DNA of 64,000 bases from an uncultured Xanthomonas sp. (lineage in GTDB: Bacteria > Pseudomonadota > Gammaproteobacteria > Xanthomonadales > Xanthomonadaceae), in assembly GCA_943912265.1 (NCBI GenBank), contig CALTTS010000002.1:1-64000 (forward strand), read 5' to 3'. Shown piece by piece: positions 26,924 through 34,774 of this stretch (position 1 is the first letter of the stretch; every line of letters begins with the position of its first letter). The translations under genes and the position numbers were made by a program. The notes beneath the pieces are model-generated. The model saw nothing but the letters and a program-made list of their open reading frames with translations. It made no database searches and was not told the origin of the DNA.

Positions 26924-28054
26924 ATGCCTGCCGCCGAGCCCGCCCCGACGCTGCGCGTCGCCACGTTCAACGTCGCGCTCAACGACGATGCCGCGGGCGG
27001 CCTGATCCGCCGCCTCGAAGCCGGCGATGCCGATGCCGGCCGGATCGCCGCGGTGCTGCAGCGCGTGCGCCCGGACCTGGTGCTGCTCAACGAATTCGAC
27101 CACGACGACGCCCACCGCGCCGCCGACCTGTTCCAGCGCCGCTGCCTCGAGGTGCCGCAGCCGCGCGGCGGGGCCGCCCTGCACTACCGTTACCGCCATC
27201 TCGCCCCGGTCAACACCGGCGTGCCGAGCGGGCTGGACCTGGATGGCGACGGCCGCAGCGACGGCCCCGGCGATGCCTGGGGCTACGGCCGGCACCCGGG
27301 CCAGTACGGCATGCTGGTGCTGTCCCGGTATCCGATCGACGCCGCCGGCGTGCGCACGTTCAGGCAGCTGGCATGGAGCGGGCTGCCCGACGCGCACCGG
27401 CCGGTCGATCCGGCCAGCGGCCGGCCGTGGCACCGCGACGCCGTCTGGCGGCGACTGCGGCTGTCGTCCAAATCGCACTGGGACGTGCCGGTGGCCACGC
27501 CGCTGGGCGAGCTGCATTTCCTGGTTTCGCACCCGACGCCGCCGGTGTTCGACGGCCCGGAAGGCCGCAATGCCGCCCGCAATGCCGACGAGATCGGCTT
27601 CTGGCGCCATTACCTGTCCGTCGGCGGCGATGCGGCATGGCTCCGCGACGACGCCGGCCGCCGCGGCGGACTGGCCACGGACGCGCGCTTCGTCATCGCC
27701 GGCGACCTGAACGACGATCCCGTCGACGGCGACGGCCGCCACGAGGCCATCGTCGGCCTGCTCGGCCACCCGCGCCTGCTGCACACGCCCGCGCCTTCCA
27801 GCGAAGGCGGCGCCGAGGCCAGCCGCGCCTACGCCGGATGCGGCATCCGCCACCGTGGCGAACCCGCCCACGTCACCGGCGATTTCGGCCCGCGCACCGG
27901 CACGCTGCGCCTGGATTACGTGCTGCCGTCCATCGGCCTGGCCGTCGCCGGCGGCGGCGTGTTCTGGCCGCCGGCCGCCAGCCCGGACGCCGCGCTGGCC
28001 GGCGCCAGCGACCACCGGCTGGTGTGGATCGACCTGCGCAACCCGGCGGATTGA
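26924..28054 (+). CDS. Endonuclease/exonuclease/phosphatase (EEP) family protein
   Basis: 376 residues. The EEP fold is seen as RVATFNVALND at the start, LVLLNEFDHDD (metal-binding Glu), the SHPTPPVFDGPEGRNAARNADEIGFW region, FVIAGDLNDDPVDGDG (catalytic Asp/Asn), LRLDYVLPS, and the terminal GASDHRLVWIDL (catalytic Asp-His). It has no clear signal peptide at the ATG at 26924. Xanthomonad relatives are annotated as endonuclease/exonuclease/phosphatase family or alkaline-phosphatase-associated esterases; substrate unknown. The larger upstream open frame overlaps bpt and is not used. Confidence 0.83.
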   Translation: MPAAEPAPTLRVATFNVALNDDAAGGLIRRLEAGDADAGRIAAVLQRVRPDLVLLNEFDHDDAHRAADLFQRRCLEVPQPRGGAALHYRYRHLAPVNTGVPSGLDLDGDGRSDGPGDAWGYGRHPGQYGMLVLSRYPIDAAGVRTFRQLAWSGLPDAHRPVDPASGRPWHRDAVWRRLRLSSKSHWDVPVATPLGELHFLVSHPTPPVFDGPEGRNAARNADEIGFWRHYLSVGGDAAWLRDDAGRRGGLATDARFVIAGDLNDDPVDGDGRHEAIVGLLGHPRLLHTPAPSSEGGAEASRAYAGCGIRHRGEPAHVTGDFGPRTGTLRLDYVLPSIGLAVAGGGVFWPPAASPDAALAGASDHRLVWIDLRNPAD

Positions 28055-28284
28055 GCGCGCACCGAGCCTGCATCGTGCCCGCCAACCTGAACCGTTGCCC
28101 AGGCCGCGGTTGCTTTCCGCCGCCGCAACACATACCGTGCACCCGCTGAGTTACAAGGGTCACCTTGAATCGTGGCCCGATGCTGTAGATGCAGTTCCAC
28201 TACATCGTTGCACCCGCTTCTCAATTCTCCTTGCAGCCAGCATCCTGCCGCAGTGCGGCTTCATCCGTTACAAGGAGCATTGAA
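28055..28284 (+). promoter_or_regulatory. Long leader of the cold-shock gene
   Basis: These 230 bases are visibly less G+C-rich than the surroundings and hold no coding frame. Long 5' untranslated regions that act as temperature-sensing structures are typical for cspA-type genes. A possible -35/-10 pair TTGAAT and TAGATG lies near 28164-28191 but with poor spacing. Leader status is inferred from position. Confidence 0.45.
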
Positions 28285-28497
28285 ATGTCCCAGACCGAAA
28301 CCGGTACCGTGAAGTGGTTCAACGACGCCAAGGGCTTTGGCTTCATCACCCAGGATGGCGGTGGCGAGGACCTGTTCGTCCACTTCCGTTCGATCCAGTC
28401 CTCGGGCTTCAAGTCCCTGCAGGAAGGCCAGAAGGTCTCCTACGTGGCCGTCAAGGGCCAGAAGGGCATGCAGGCCGACCAAGTGCAAGTGATCTGA
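28285..28497 (+). CDS. Cold-shock protein, CspA family
   Basis: 70 residues, one S1-like cold-shock domain. RNP1 is KGFGFI and RNP2 is DLFVHF, and the entry MSQTETGTVKWFNDAKGFGFITQ is characteristic. AAGGAG stands seven bases before the ATG. The protein binds single-stranded RNA/DNA and melts secondary structure. A strong terminator follows, so it is a single-gene unit. It cannot be told from the sequence which paralog of the family this is or whether it is cold-induced. Confidence 0.95.
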   Translation: MSQTETGTVKWFNDAKGFGFITQDGGGEDLFVHFRSIQSSGFKSLQEGQKVSYVAVKGQKGMQADQVQVI

Positions 28498-28520
28498 ATC
28501 ACGGCATTGCCTGATCGAAG

Positions 28521-28550
28521 AAAAAGCCCGGCCCCGCGCCGGGCTTTTTT
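28521..28550 (+). terminator. Intrinsic terminator after csp
   Basis: The 12-bp stem AAAAAGCCCGGC / GCCGGGCTTTTT has a CCCGC loop and ends in six T. Confidence 0.92.
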
Positions 28551-29056
28551 CATGCCCGCGTTCCGCCCGCCGGGCCACGGCGCCCGGGCCGCATCCGGCG
28601 CGCGCCGGCCAGCCGATTCGCGCGCAAAGGCCTGACGGTCGCATGCATGCAGCGCGGCCGGGGCGGCGCCGGTCCGGCACGCCGGCCGCCGCGCACTTCC
28701 CCCGGGGGACACATCGCGGATCAGCAGGCGCTCGGCCATGTCGTCCGCCGTGAAGCGTTCGCTGCGAGCCGACGGCGTGCCGCCGGCGATCAAGCGCGCC
28801 GACGGCGGATGTCCGGGCGCCCTCAGGTCGCCGGGCGACGCACGATCCCCCTCATCGGGCATCGCAACCGCCTCGCCCCGGATGGCGCGCACCGGCGCCG
28901 GACCCGGGCCATGCAGCCGGGGATTGGCCGCCCGCGTCACCCGGACGCTCGCCGGTTCCGCGACGCGGAACCGGATGTTCCTTGATCGCTGCCGGACAGG
29001 CATCGGCATCCGCCCTCAGCCTGTCCCCGCCGCCATGCCTTGGGCCTGCCCCGCCG
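28551..29056. other. Non-coding or unrecognised region
   Basis: About 500 bases with no recognisable protein. A minus-strand open frame through 28700-28880 has high third-position G+C (reading SARSERFTADDMAERLLIRD) but shows no start signal or family resemblance. It may be a gene remnant. Confidence 0.35.
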
Positions 29057-29215
29057 TCACGACGTGGGCGTGGCGCGTTCTTCGGCCGGCTCAGCCGGTT
29101 CGGGTGATGCATTGCCATCGCGACTGGAGCGCTTTTTCGCGAGCTTCTCGTCCTTCTGCTTCTTCTTGGCCAGCTCACGCTGCCGCTTCTCGAACGAATA
29201 ATTGATTTTTGCCAT
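29057..29215 (-). CDS. Small lysine-rich conserved hypothetical protein
   Basis: 52 residues beginning MAKINYSFEKRQRELAKKKQ, with a very basic, helical first half and an acidic Glu/Pro/Ala tail. Proteins with this same N-terminal sequence recur as short hypothetical genes in proteobacteria, which is why it is called despite its size. No function is known; the charge suggests RNA or ribosome association, which is inference only. The ribosome-binding site (GCGAGAAAA) is weak. It stands alone between two non-coding stretches. Confidence 0.7.
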   Translation of the reverse strand: MAKINYSFEKRQRELAKKKQKDEKLAKKRSSRDGNASPEPAEPAEERATPTS

Positions 29216-29673
29216 GTCGGTTTTCTCGCCGGTTGGGGGAATGGAAGCGCCAGGCCCTGCCGGAACAGGGACCGGAAATCGGGACGGAGCGTGGCCGCGG
29301 TGGCCGCGGTTTTCATGCCGCGCGATGGCGGCGCGACCGCGACCGGAGCGCATGCGGATTCCGCGGAAATGTCCGCAGGAACGCCCGCCACGCGCCCGGA
29401 GCGGGCCAGCCCCTGCCGGCGCCGCGCTCATGCCGTCCCGTGTCGCGCGGGTACAAGGGTAGCCGCATCGGGCAATGCCTGCGCTCCGGACGGCGAAAAA
29501 CACCCGGAAAATCCGCGGATCGCGGCGCTGCGATGCCTGCACCGCAAGAACGCCGGCGGGCGACGCGGCGCCGCTGGCGACCGGCGGCGAAGGCGGCGCA
29601 TGCGCGCAGCGCCGCCTCCGCCGTTGCCGCTCCGGCCTTGCCGGCCGACCGCCGGCCCGAACCGTCGACGGCC
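29216..29673. other. Non-coding gap
   Basis: About 460 G+C-rich bases between the small lysine-rich gene and the hydrolase. Open frames here are Arg/Ala/Pro-rich without domain signals. No repeat or RNA gene was recognised. Confidence 0.4.
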
Positions 29674-30393
29674 TCAACAGGCCCGCGCCAGCCACCCGCG
29701 CAGGGCCGCCGCCACCGCCTGCGGGCATTCGATCGGAGCGAGATGGCCGCTGCCGGGCACCCGCACCAGTTCCGCGTCCGGCAGCAGGGTCGCCATTTCC
29801 TCGCTCAGCGCCGGCGGCGTCACCTGGTCCAGCTCGCCGCACAGCACCAGTGCGGGGCCGGCAAAGGCGCGCAGCACGGTGCGGCCATCCCGGCGCGGCC
29901 AGCCGTTCTGGCGCAGGAACACCTCGGCGCCCAGGCGCGTGGTCATCGCCCGCACCCGCGCCACCAGCGCCGCGTCGCGGAAGTGGGCCGGCGCCATGAA
30001 GCGCTCGGCGATGTGCTCGCCGAAGCCGCTGAAACGCCCGCGCGCCAGTTGCGCCACCCTGGCCGCCGAGGCGCGGCGGCGGGCCTGTTCCGGCGTGTCG
30101 GCACGGCAGGAAGTGTCCAGCAGGGCCAGCCGCCCGATCCGTTCCGGCGCCTGCCGCAGCATTTCCTGGGCCACGTAGCCGCCCAGCGAGAAACCGGCCA
30201 GCGCGAACCGCGGCGGCGCGGCGGCCAGCATCTCCGCGGCGGCGGCCTCCAGCGAGGCGCTCCGGGTGAAGTCGCCGACCCGGCAGTCGGCCACGCCGGC
30301 CAGCAGGGCCACCGGCTCGCGCCACAGTTCGGCGTCGTTGAGCAGGCCGGGCAGCAGCAACAGGGGCGGCAGGCCGCAAACGGCATCGCGCAT
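29674..30393 (-). CDS. Alpha/beta fold hydrolase
   Basis: 239 residues. The opening strand LLLLPGLLNDAELW is the HG-equivalent region; the nucleophile elbow is GFSLGGYVAQEML (serine near residue 83), followed by ALLDTSCRAD. The acid is in LVLCGELDQVTPP and the histidine in GSGHLAPIECP. The general carboxylesterase/epoxide-hydrolase fold is secure, the substrate unknown. It starts 17 bases after the purT stop on the same strand, so the two are likely co-transcribed. The ATG at 30393 begins the homology. Confidence 0.85.
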   Translation of the reverse strand: MRDAVCGLPPLLLLPGLLNDAELWREPVALLAGVADCRVGDFTRSASLEAAAAEMLAAAPPRFALAGFSLGGYVAQEMLRQAPERIGRLALLDTSCRADTPEQARRRASAARVAQLARGRFSGFGEHIAERFMAPAHFRDAALVARVRAMTTRLGAEVFLRQNGWPRRDGRTVLRAFAGPALVLCGELDQVTPPALSEEMATLLPDAELVRVPGSGHLAPIECPQAVAAALRGWLARAC

Positions 30394-30410
30394 CGCCGAT
30401 TCAGACTCGT

Positions 30411-31625
30411 TCAGGCCAGTTCGATGCCGATCGCGGCCGCGGCTTCGCGGGCGACGGCGCGCGCCGCATCCACGTCGGCCGCGCGCGCCAGGGTCACGCC
30501 GACGCGGCGCTGGCCGTCCACGCGCGGCTTGCCGAACAGGCGCAATGCGGTGTGCGGCGCGGCCAGCGCGCGCTCCACGTGGCGGAAGTACGGCACGCCG
30601 TGGCCGCGGGCCAGCAGCGCGCACGAGGCCGACGGGCCGAGCGTGGCGATGCGGCCGGCGGCGTCGGCCGGCACCGGCAGGCCGAGGATGGCGCGCGCAT
30701 GCAGGGCGAATTCGCTCAGTTCCTGCGACACCAGGGTGACCAGGCCGGTGTCGTGCGGGCGCGGCGAGACTTCCGAGAACCACACCTGCCCGCCCTTGAC
30801 GAACAGCTCCACGCCGAACAGGCCCAGCCCGCCGAGCGCATCGGTGACGGCACGGGCGATGCGCTGCGCCTCGGCCAGCGCGGCGTCCGGCATCGGCTGC
30901 GGCTGCCAGCTCTCGCGGTAGTCGCCGTCCTGCTGCAGGTGGCCGATCGGCGCGCAGAACGCGGTGCCGCCCGGCATGCCGTCGGCCTGGTGGCGCACGG
31001 TCAGCAGGGTGATCTCGTAGTCGAAGTCGACGAAGCCCTCGACGATGCAGCGCCCGGCCCCGGCACGGCCGCCATGCTGGGCGTGGTCCCAGGCGGCGTC
31101 GAGGTCGGCCTCGCCGCGCACCACGCTCTGGCCCTTGCCGGAGGAGGACATCACCGGCTTGACCACGCACGGCAGGCCGAGCGCGGCCACCGCGGCGAGG
31201 TATTCCTCGCGAGTGTCGACGAAGCGGTAGGGCGAGGTCGGCAGGCCCAGCGTCTCGGCGGCGAGCCGGCGGATGCCCTCGCGGTCCATGGTCAGGCGCG
31301 TGGCGCGCGCGGTCGGCACCACGTGCAGGCCCTGCTCGCGCTCCAGCTTCAGCAGGGTCTCGGTGTGGATGGCCTCGATCTCCGGCACCACCAGGTGCGG
31401 CCGCTCCAGCGCGATCAGCGCCTCCAGCGCGGCCGGGTCGAGCATGTCGAGCACGTGGCTGCGGTGGGCGACCTGCATCGCCGGCGCGTCGGCGTAGCGG
31501 TCGGCGGCGATCACCTCCACGCCCAGGCGCTGCAGCTCGATGGCCACCTCCTTGCCCAGCTCGCCCGCCCCGAGCAGCAGCACGCGGGTGGCATCGGGGG
31601 TGAGCGGGGTGCCGAGGCAGGTCAT
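30411..31625 (-). CDS. purT: Formate-dependent phosphoribosylglycinamide formyltransferase 2
   Basis: 404 residues. ATP-grasp enzyme: the N-domain VLLLGAGELGKEVAIELQRLG, the substrate loop VPEIEAI, the ATP-binding LPCVVKPVMSSSGKGQSVV, and the metal-binding FGVELFVKGGQVWFSEVSPRPHDTG. It converts GAR to formyl-GAR using formate and ATP, the folate-independent route for step three of purine synthesis. PurA, a later purine enzyme, lies elsewhere in the window. The ATG is followed directly by the family sequence. Confidence 0.96.
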   Translation of the reverse strand: MTCLGTPLTPDATRVLLLGAGELGKEVAIELQRLGVEVIAADRYADAPAMQVAHRSHVLDMLDPAALEALIALERPHLVVPEIEAIHTETLLKLEREQGLHVVPTARATRLTMDREGIRRLAAETLGLPTSPYRFVDTREEYLAAVAALGLPCVVKPVMSSSGKGQSVVRGEADLDAAWDHAQHGGRAGAGRCIVEGFVDFDYEITLLTVRHQADGMPGGTAFCAPIGHLQQDGDYRESWQPQPMPDAALAEAQRIARAVTDALGGLGLFGVELFVKGGQVWFSEVSPRPHDTGLVTLVSQELSEFALHARAILGLPVPADAAGRIATLGPSASCALLARGHGVPYFRHVERALAAPHTALRLFGKPRVDGQRRVGVTLARAADVDAARAVAREAAAAIGIELA

Positions 31626-31696
31626 GGCGGGTCCTGGGAGGGGGGAAGGAAGGGCCGCAATTCTAGCCGGCCGCCGGCACCGGCCCTACTTGCATG

Positions 31697-31715
31697 TTGA
31701 TATCAATTTGATATC
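31697..31715 (+). promoter_or_regulatory. Paired TTGATATC operator-like site
   Basis: TTGATATC occurs at 31697-31704 and again at 31708-31715, an 11-bp period, and the first copy extends to the palindrome TTGATATCAA. The site is AT-rich in a GC-rich genome and ends 27 bases before the SPFH gene. This looks like a dimer-pair operator and may also supply the promoter's AT-rich element. The binding protein is unknown. Confidence 0.6.
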
Positions 31716-31742
31716 TTCATTCCGAATCCACGGAGAACCGCC

Positions 31743-32624
31743 ATGAAAGAGACGCCCGTCCGCTCGCTGTCCGGCATCCCCTACCTGATCGGCGTGCTGG
31801 TCATCGCCGCCCTCGCCGTCTGGCTGTTCGCGCGCGGCCTGGGGCCGGACCCGGACGCCCGCGTGGCCTCGGCCGGGCTGATCGCCGCCGGCGTGGTCCT
31901 GACCATCGTCGCCTTCCTCAGCCTGGTCGGCCTGTACACGGTGCAGCCCAACCAGGCGGCGGTGCTGAGCCTGTTCGGCAAGTACGTGGGCACGGTCAAG
32001 GACGAGGGCCTGCGCTGGAACAACCCGTTCTTCAGCAAGAAGAAGATCAGCCTGCGCGTGCGCAACTTCGAGAGCGGCAAGCTCAAGGTCAACGACCTGG
32101 ACGGCTCGCCGATCGAGATCGCCGCGGTGATCGTATGGCAGGTGGTGGACGCCTCCGAGGCGGTCTACAACGTGGACGACTACGAGAGCTTCGTGCACAT
32201 CCAGTCCGAGGCGGCGCTGCGCGCGATGGCCTCCAGCTATCCCTACGACCAGCACGGCGACGGCCAGACCGCCCTGCGCAGCCACCCGCAGGAGATCTCC
32301 CACCACCTGCAGGAGCAGATCGCCGAACGCCTGGGCAAGGCCGGCGTGGCGGTGATCGAGGCGCGCATCAGCCACCTGGCTTATGCGCCGGAGATCGCCC
32401 AGGCCATGCTCCAGCGCCAGCAGGCCAACGCGGTGGTGGCCGCGCGCACCCAGATCGTCGCCGGCGCGGTGGGCATGGTGGAGATGGCGCTGGCCGAGCT
32501 GCAGAAGACCGGCATGGTCGAGCTGGACGAGGAGCGCAAGGCCAACATGGTGTCCAACCTGCTGACCGTGCTGTGCTCGGACCGCCCGACCCAGCCGGTG
32601 GTCAACACCGGCACGCTGTACTGA
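31743..32624 (+). CDS. SPFH/band-7 domain membrane protein
   Basis: 293 residues. Two membrane helices are near the N-terminus (GIPYLIGVLVIAALAVWLFA and LIAAGVVLTIVAFLSLVGLYTV, residues about 10-66). The SPFH domain follows: VQPNQAAVLSLFGKYVGTVKDEGLRWNNPF, SLRVRNFES, ALRAMASSYPYD, and LGKAGVAVIEARISHLAYAPEIAQAMLQRQQA. SPFH proteins oligomerise into membrane scaffolds and often regulate proteases. GGAG lies before the ATG. It heads a compact run of nine genes that includes a CPBP membrane protease, suggesting membrane quality control. Confidence 0.88.
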   Translation: MKETPVRSLSGIPYLIGVLVIAALAVWLFARGLGPDPDARVASAGLIAAGVVLTIVAFLSLVGLYTVQPNQAAVLSLFGKYVGTVKDEGLRWNNPFFSKKKISLRVRNFESGKLKVNDLDGSPIEIAAVIVWQVVDASEAVYNVDDYESFVHIQSEAALRAMASSYPYDQHGDGQTALRSHPQEISHHLQEQIAERLGKAGVAVIEARISHLAYAPEIAQAMLQRQQANAVVAARTQIVAGAVGMVEMALAELQKTGMVELDEERKANMVSNLLTVLCSDRPTQPVVNTGTLY

Positions 32625-32644
32625 TGCCCGCCCGGGAGAACGCC

Positions 32645-32737
32645 ATGAATCCGCCCGTCATCCCCCTGTCCGGCGCCGCCGGCGGCATGCCGTCCGCCGC
32701 GCCCCTTGCCCGCCGCCGGGCCGGCGCGCGGGGCTGA
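32645..32737 (+). CDS. Possible 30-residue ORF
   Basis: ATG with GGGAGA upstream, encoding 30 residues (MNPPVIPLSGAAGGMPSAAP, then an Arg-rich end). It stops three bases before the next gene's start. It fills the gap between SPFH and the Arc-like gene and may serve translational coupling. There is no family resemblance, so real translation is uncertain. Confidence 0.4.
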   Translation: MNPPVIPLSGAAGGMPSAAPLARRRAGARG

Positions 32738-32740
32738 GCC

Positions 32741-32926
32741 GTGGCGGAGAAGAAGGCCTACCCGCTGCGCATCAACGCCGACGTACTCTCGGCGATGCAG
32801 CATTGGGCCGACGACGAGCTGCGCAGCCTCAACGCGCAGATCGAGTACGTGCTGCGCGACGCGCTGCGCAAGGCCGGGCGCCTGCCCGGGCCGAAGACCG
32901 ACGACACCGACAACCGCGAGGGCTGA
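32741..32926 (+). CDS. Arc-like ribbon-helix-helix DNA-binding protein
   Basis: 61 residues from a GTG start. The ribbon-helix-helix pattern is clear: the strand KAYPLRINADVLSAM, then helix A through the WADDELRSLNAQIEYVLRDAL segment, with the Arc-family S-L-N-A-Q-I-E core. Arc-type proteins bind DNA as dimers on paired half-sites about one helical turn apart. That fits the two TTGATATC copies at 11-bp spacing upstream of this operon, making it a plausible autoregulator, although this is inference. The acidic C-terminal tail (TDDTDNREG) is typical. Confidence 0.85.
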   Translation: MAEKKAYPLRINADVLSAMQHWADDELRSLNAQIEYVLRDALRKAGRLPGPKTDDTDNREG

Positions 32927-32930
32927 AACC

Positions 32931-33110
32931 ATGGACACGCGCTGGGATTACCTGACCGTCGAGGTCAAGCCGAGCCTGATCGGCACCCACAAGGCGGAAA
33001 CGCTGCAGGCCGAACTGGAGCGCCAGGCCGCACGGGGCTGGGAGCTGGTGCAGGTCGTCGCGCCCGCACCGCTGGCGCCGCTGCTGGTGGTGTTCCGCAA
33101 GCGCGCCTGA
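32931..33110 (+). CDS. DUF4177-like small protein
   Basis: 59 residues starting four bases after the Arc-like stop. WDYLTVEVKPSL, LQAELERQAARGWELVQVV and LLVVFRKRA form the beta-helix-beta layout with the G-W-E-L signature of DUF4177 proteins, whose function is unknown. It is cytoplasmic. Position in the SPFH-CPBP run is the only functional hint. Confidence 0.75.
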   Translation: MDTRWDYLTVEVKPSLIGTHKAETLQAELERQAARGWELVQVVAPAPLAPLLVVFRKRA

Positions 33111-33154
33111 CCGCCCGCGCCGCATCGCCGCCCCGCCCCGCCCCGAGGATCGAC

Positions 33155-33379
33155 ATGGGAAAACGCTACTGGTTCCGCGCCAAGACCTTCGGCATCGGCT
33201 GGGGCCTGCCGGCATCGTGGCAGGGCTGGGTCGTGCTGGGCCTGTTCGTGGCCGGCCTGTCTGCCTCCGCGCACTGGCTGCTGCCGGCGCGCTTCGGCCT
33301 GTTCCTGCTCGTCGACGGCGGGCTGGTCCTGGCGTTGATCGCCATCTGTTTCCTGAAAGGAGAACCGCTGCGTGCCTGA
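33155..33379 (+). CDS. Small two-helix membrane protein
   Basis: 74 residues. The basic start MGKRYWFRAKTFGIGWGLP is followed by two membrane helices (WVVLGLFVAGLSASAHWLL and FGLFLLVDGGLVLALIAICFL). The ATG has CGAGGA upstream. It overlaps the next gene's GTG start by eight bases, indicating coupling. It is similar in style to small partner proteins found beside SPFH and CPBP genes. Function unknown. Confidence 0.75.
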   Translation: MGKRYWFRAKTFGIGWGLPASWQGWVVLGLFVAGLSASAHWLLPARFGLFLLVDGGLVLALIAICFLKGEPLRA

Positions 33380-34187
33380 CCTCGTCCCCACTACCGCTCC
33401 GCTCCCGCCCGCCGCTCCGTGGCGCCTCGATCTGAAGGTCGCCGCCGTGTGGGCGCTGCTGGCCGGCCTGTCGGCCGCCGCGGTGATCCCGTACATGGCG
33501 CAGACGATGCCCGAGCGCTTCGCCCGCATCCCCGTGTCCTTGCCGGTGCTGGCCGCGGCGCAGGGCCTGCAGGCGCTGGCGGTGATCGGGCTGATGGCGC
33601 TGCTCGGCCTGCGCATGGGCCACCGCGTCGGCCTCGGCAGCCCGCTGCTGGCGCGCTGGCTGGGCGGGCCGCGGGTGGCGGCCGCGGCGCTGCGGCCGTG
33701 GCATTCGCTGGCCGTCGGCGTGCTGGCGGCGCTGGCGGTGATCGGGCTGTCGCTGCTGGTCGACCCGCTGATGCCCGAGCCGGTCCACCCGCCGCTGGAT
33801 GCCGGCGCCGGCCAGTCGGCGCTGTACGGTTTCCTCGCCTCCTTCTACGGCGGCATCGCCGAGGAGCTGCAGCTGCGCCTGTTCCTGATGACCCTGCTGC
33901 TGTGGATCGTGGCGCGCATCGGCAAGCGCACGCCCCGGCCGGGCACCTACTGGGGCGCGATCGTCGCCGCCGCGCTGCTGTTCGGCGCCGGCCACCTGCA
34001 GGCCGCCGCGCAGGTGTGGGGGCTGGACGCGGTGGTCGTCGTGCGCACCGTGCTGCTCAACGCGGTGGCCGGCCTCGCCTTCGGCTGGCTGTACTGGAAG
34101 CGCGGGCTGGAGATGGCGGTGCTGGCCCACTTCGGCGCCGACATCGTGCTGCACGTGGTGTCGCCGCTGCTGGCGGCCGGAGCCTGA
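33372..34187 (+). CDS. CPBP family intramembrane metalloprotease
   Basis: 271 residues, GTG start, about seven or eight membrane helices. The three CPBP (Abi/Rce1-like) motifs are present: E-E-x-x-x-R in GGIAEELQLRLF (near residue 163), F-x-x-x-H in LLFGAGHLQAA, and H-x-x-x-D in LAHFGADIVLHV. These glutamates and histidines should bind the catalytic metal within the membrane. Rce1 relatives cleave prenylated proteins; bacterial members process membrane proteins or peptides, often for bacteriocin immunity. It is coupled by overlap to the small membrane protein before it. Confidence 0.87.
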   Translation: MPDLVPTTAPLPPAAPWRLDLKVAAVWALLAGLSAAAVIPYMAQTMPERFARIPVSLPVLAAAQGLQALAVIGLMALLGLRMGHRVGLGSPLLARWLGGPRVAAAALRPWHSLAVGVLAALAVIGLSLLVDPLMPEPVHPPLDAGAGQSALYGFLASFYGGIAEELQLRLFLMTLLLWIVARIGKRTPRPGTYWGAIVAAALLFGAGHLQAAAQVWGLDAVVVVRTVLLNAVAGLAFGWLYWKRGLEMAVLAHFGADIVLHVVSPLLAAGA

Positions 34188-34188
34188 G

Positions 34189-34764
34189 ATGGAAAACGGA
34201 AAAGGGCGCACCGCGCGGACCTTCGAACTGCCGCCGATTCCCTCCTCGGCATGGCTTGTGCTGGTGGCCGTCTGGCTGGCGCTGCTGGCGTTCGCCTGGC
34301 TGCGGCCGGATCGGCATGCCGCCGCGCCGACCTACGGCTGGGCGTGGCTGGTGCCGGTCTTCGCCTGCGCGCTGGCCGTGGTCGGCCCGTTCGTGTGGAT
34401 GCAGCGCCGGCGCGTCGCCATCGATGATGGCCGGCTGGTGGTCCAAGCCGGCATGCAGACCCGCAAGCTCGACATCGACGCGCTCGACCTGGAGCAGGCC
34501 CGCGTGATCGACCTGGACGAACGCACCGAATTCAAGCCGATGCTCAAGCTGGCCGGCGTCGGCCTGCCGGGCCTGCGCTACGGCAGCTTCCTGCTGCGCA
34601 ACCGGCGCCGCGCGTTCTGCCTGCTGATCGGCGACGACAAGACGCTGATGCTGCCCCTGCACGCGGCGGGCAAGGGCAAGGAATCGCTCGTCCTGCTCGG
34701 CCCCGCGCGGCCGCAGGCGCTGCTGGAAGCCCTGCGCGAGGAGCAGGCGCGGCGGGCGCGTTAA
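34189..34764 (+). CDS. Bacterial PH-domain-like membrane protein
   Basis: 191 residues starting one base after the CPBP stop. Two membrane helices (WLVLVAVWLALLAFAWL and WLVPVFACALAVVGPFVW) are followed by a cytoplasmic beta-rich domain. In that domain VAIDDGRLVVQAGMQTRKLDIDALDLEQARVIDL and LGPARPQALLEALRE resemble a bacterial pleckstrin-homology fold. No enzymatic motif is seen. Tight spacing places it in the SPFH-CPBP run. Confidence 0.65.
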   Translation: MENGKGRTARTFELPPIPSSAWLVLVAVWLALLAFAWLRPDRHAAAPTYGWAWLVPVFACALAVVGPFVWMQRRRVAIDDGRLVVQAGMQTRKLDIDALDLEQARVIDLDERTEFKPMLKLAGVGLPGLRYGSFLLRNRRRAFCLLIGDDKTLMLPLHAAGKGKESLVLLGPARPQALLEALREEQARRAR

Positions 34765-34774
34765 GCTTTCCGCC

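Noticed and set aside
28440..29009. Minus-strand open frame covering the csp terminator and downstream gap
   Set aside because: It runs through the csp gene and its terminator, has Ala/Pro/Arg-rich sequence and no family resemblance. Only a short part looks codon-biased, so at most it is a remnant.
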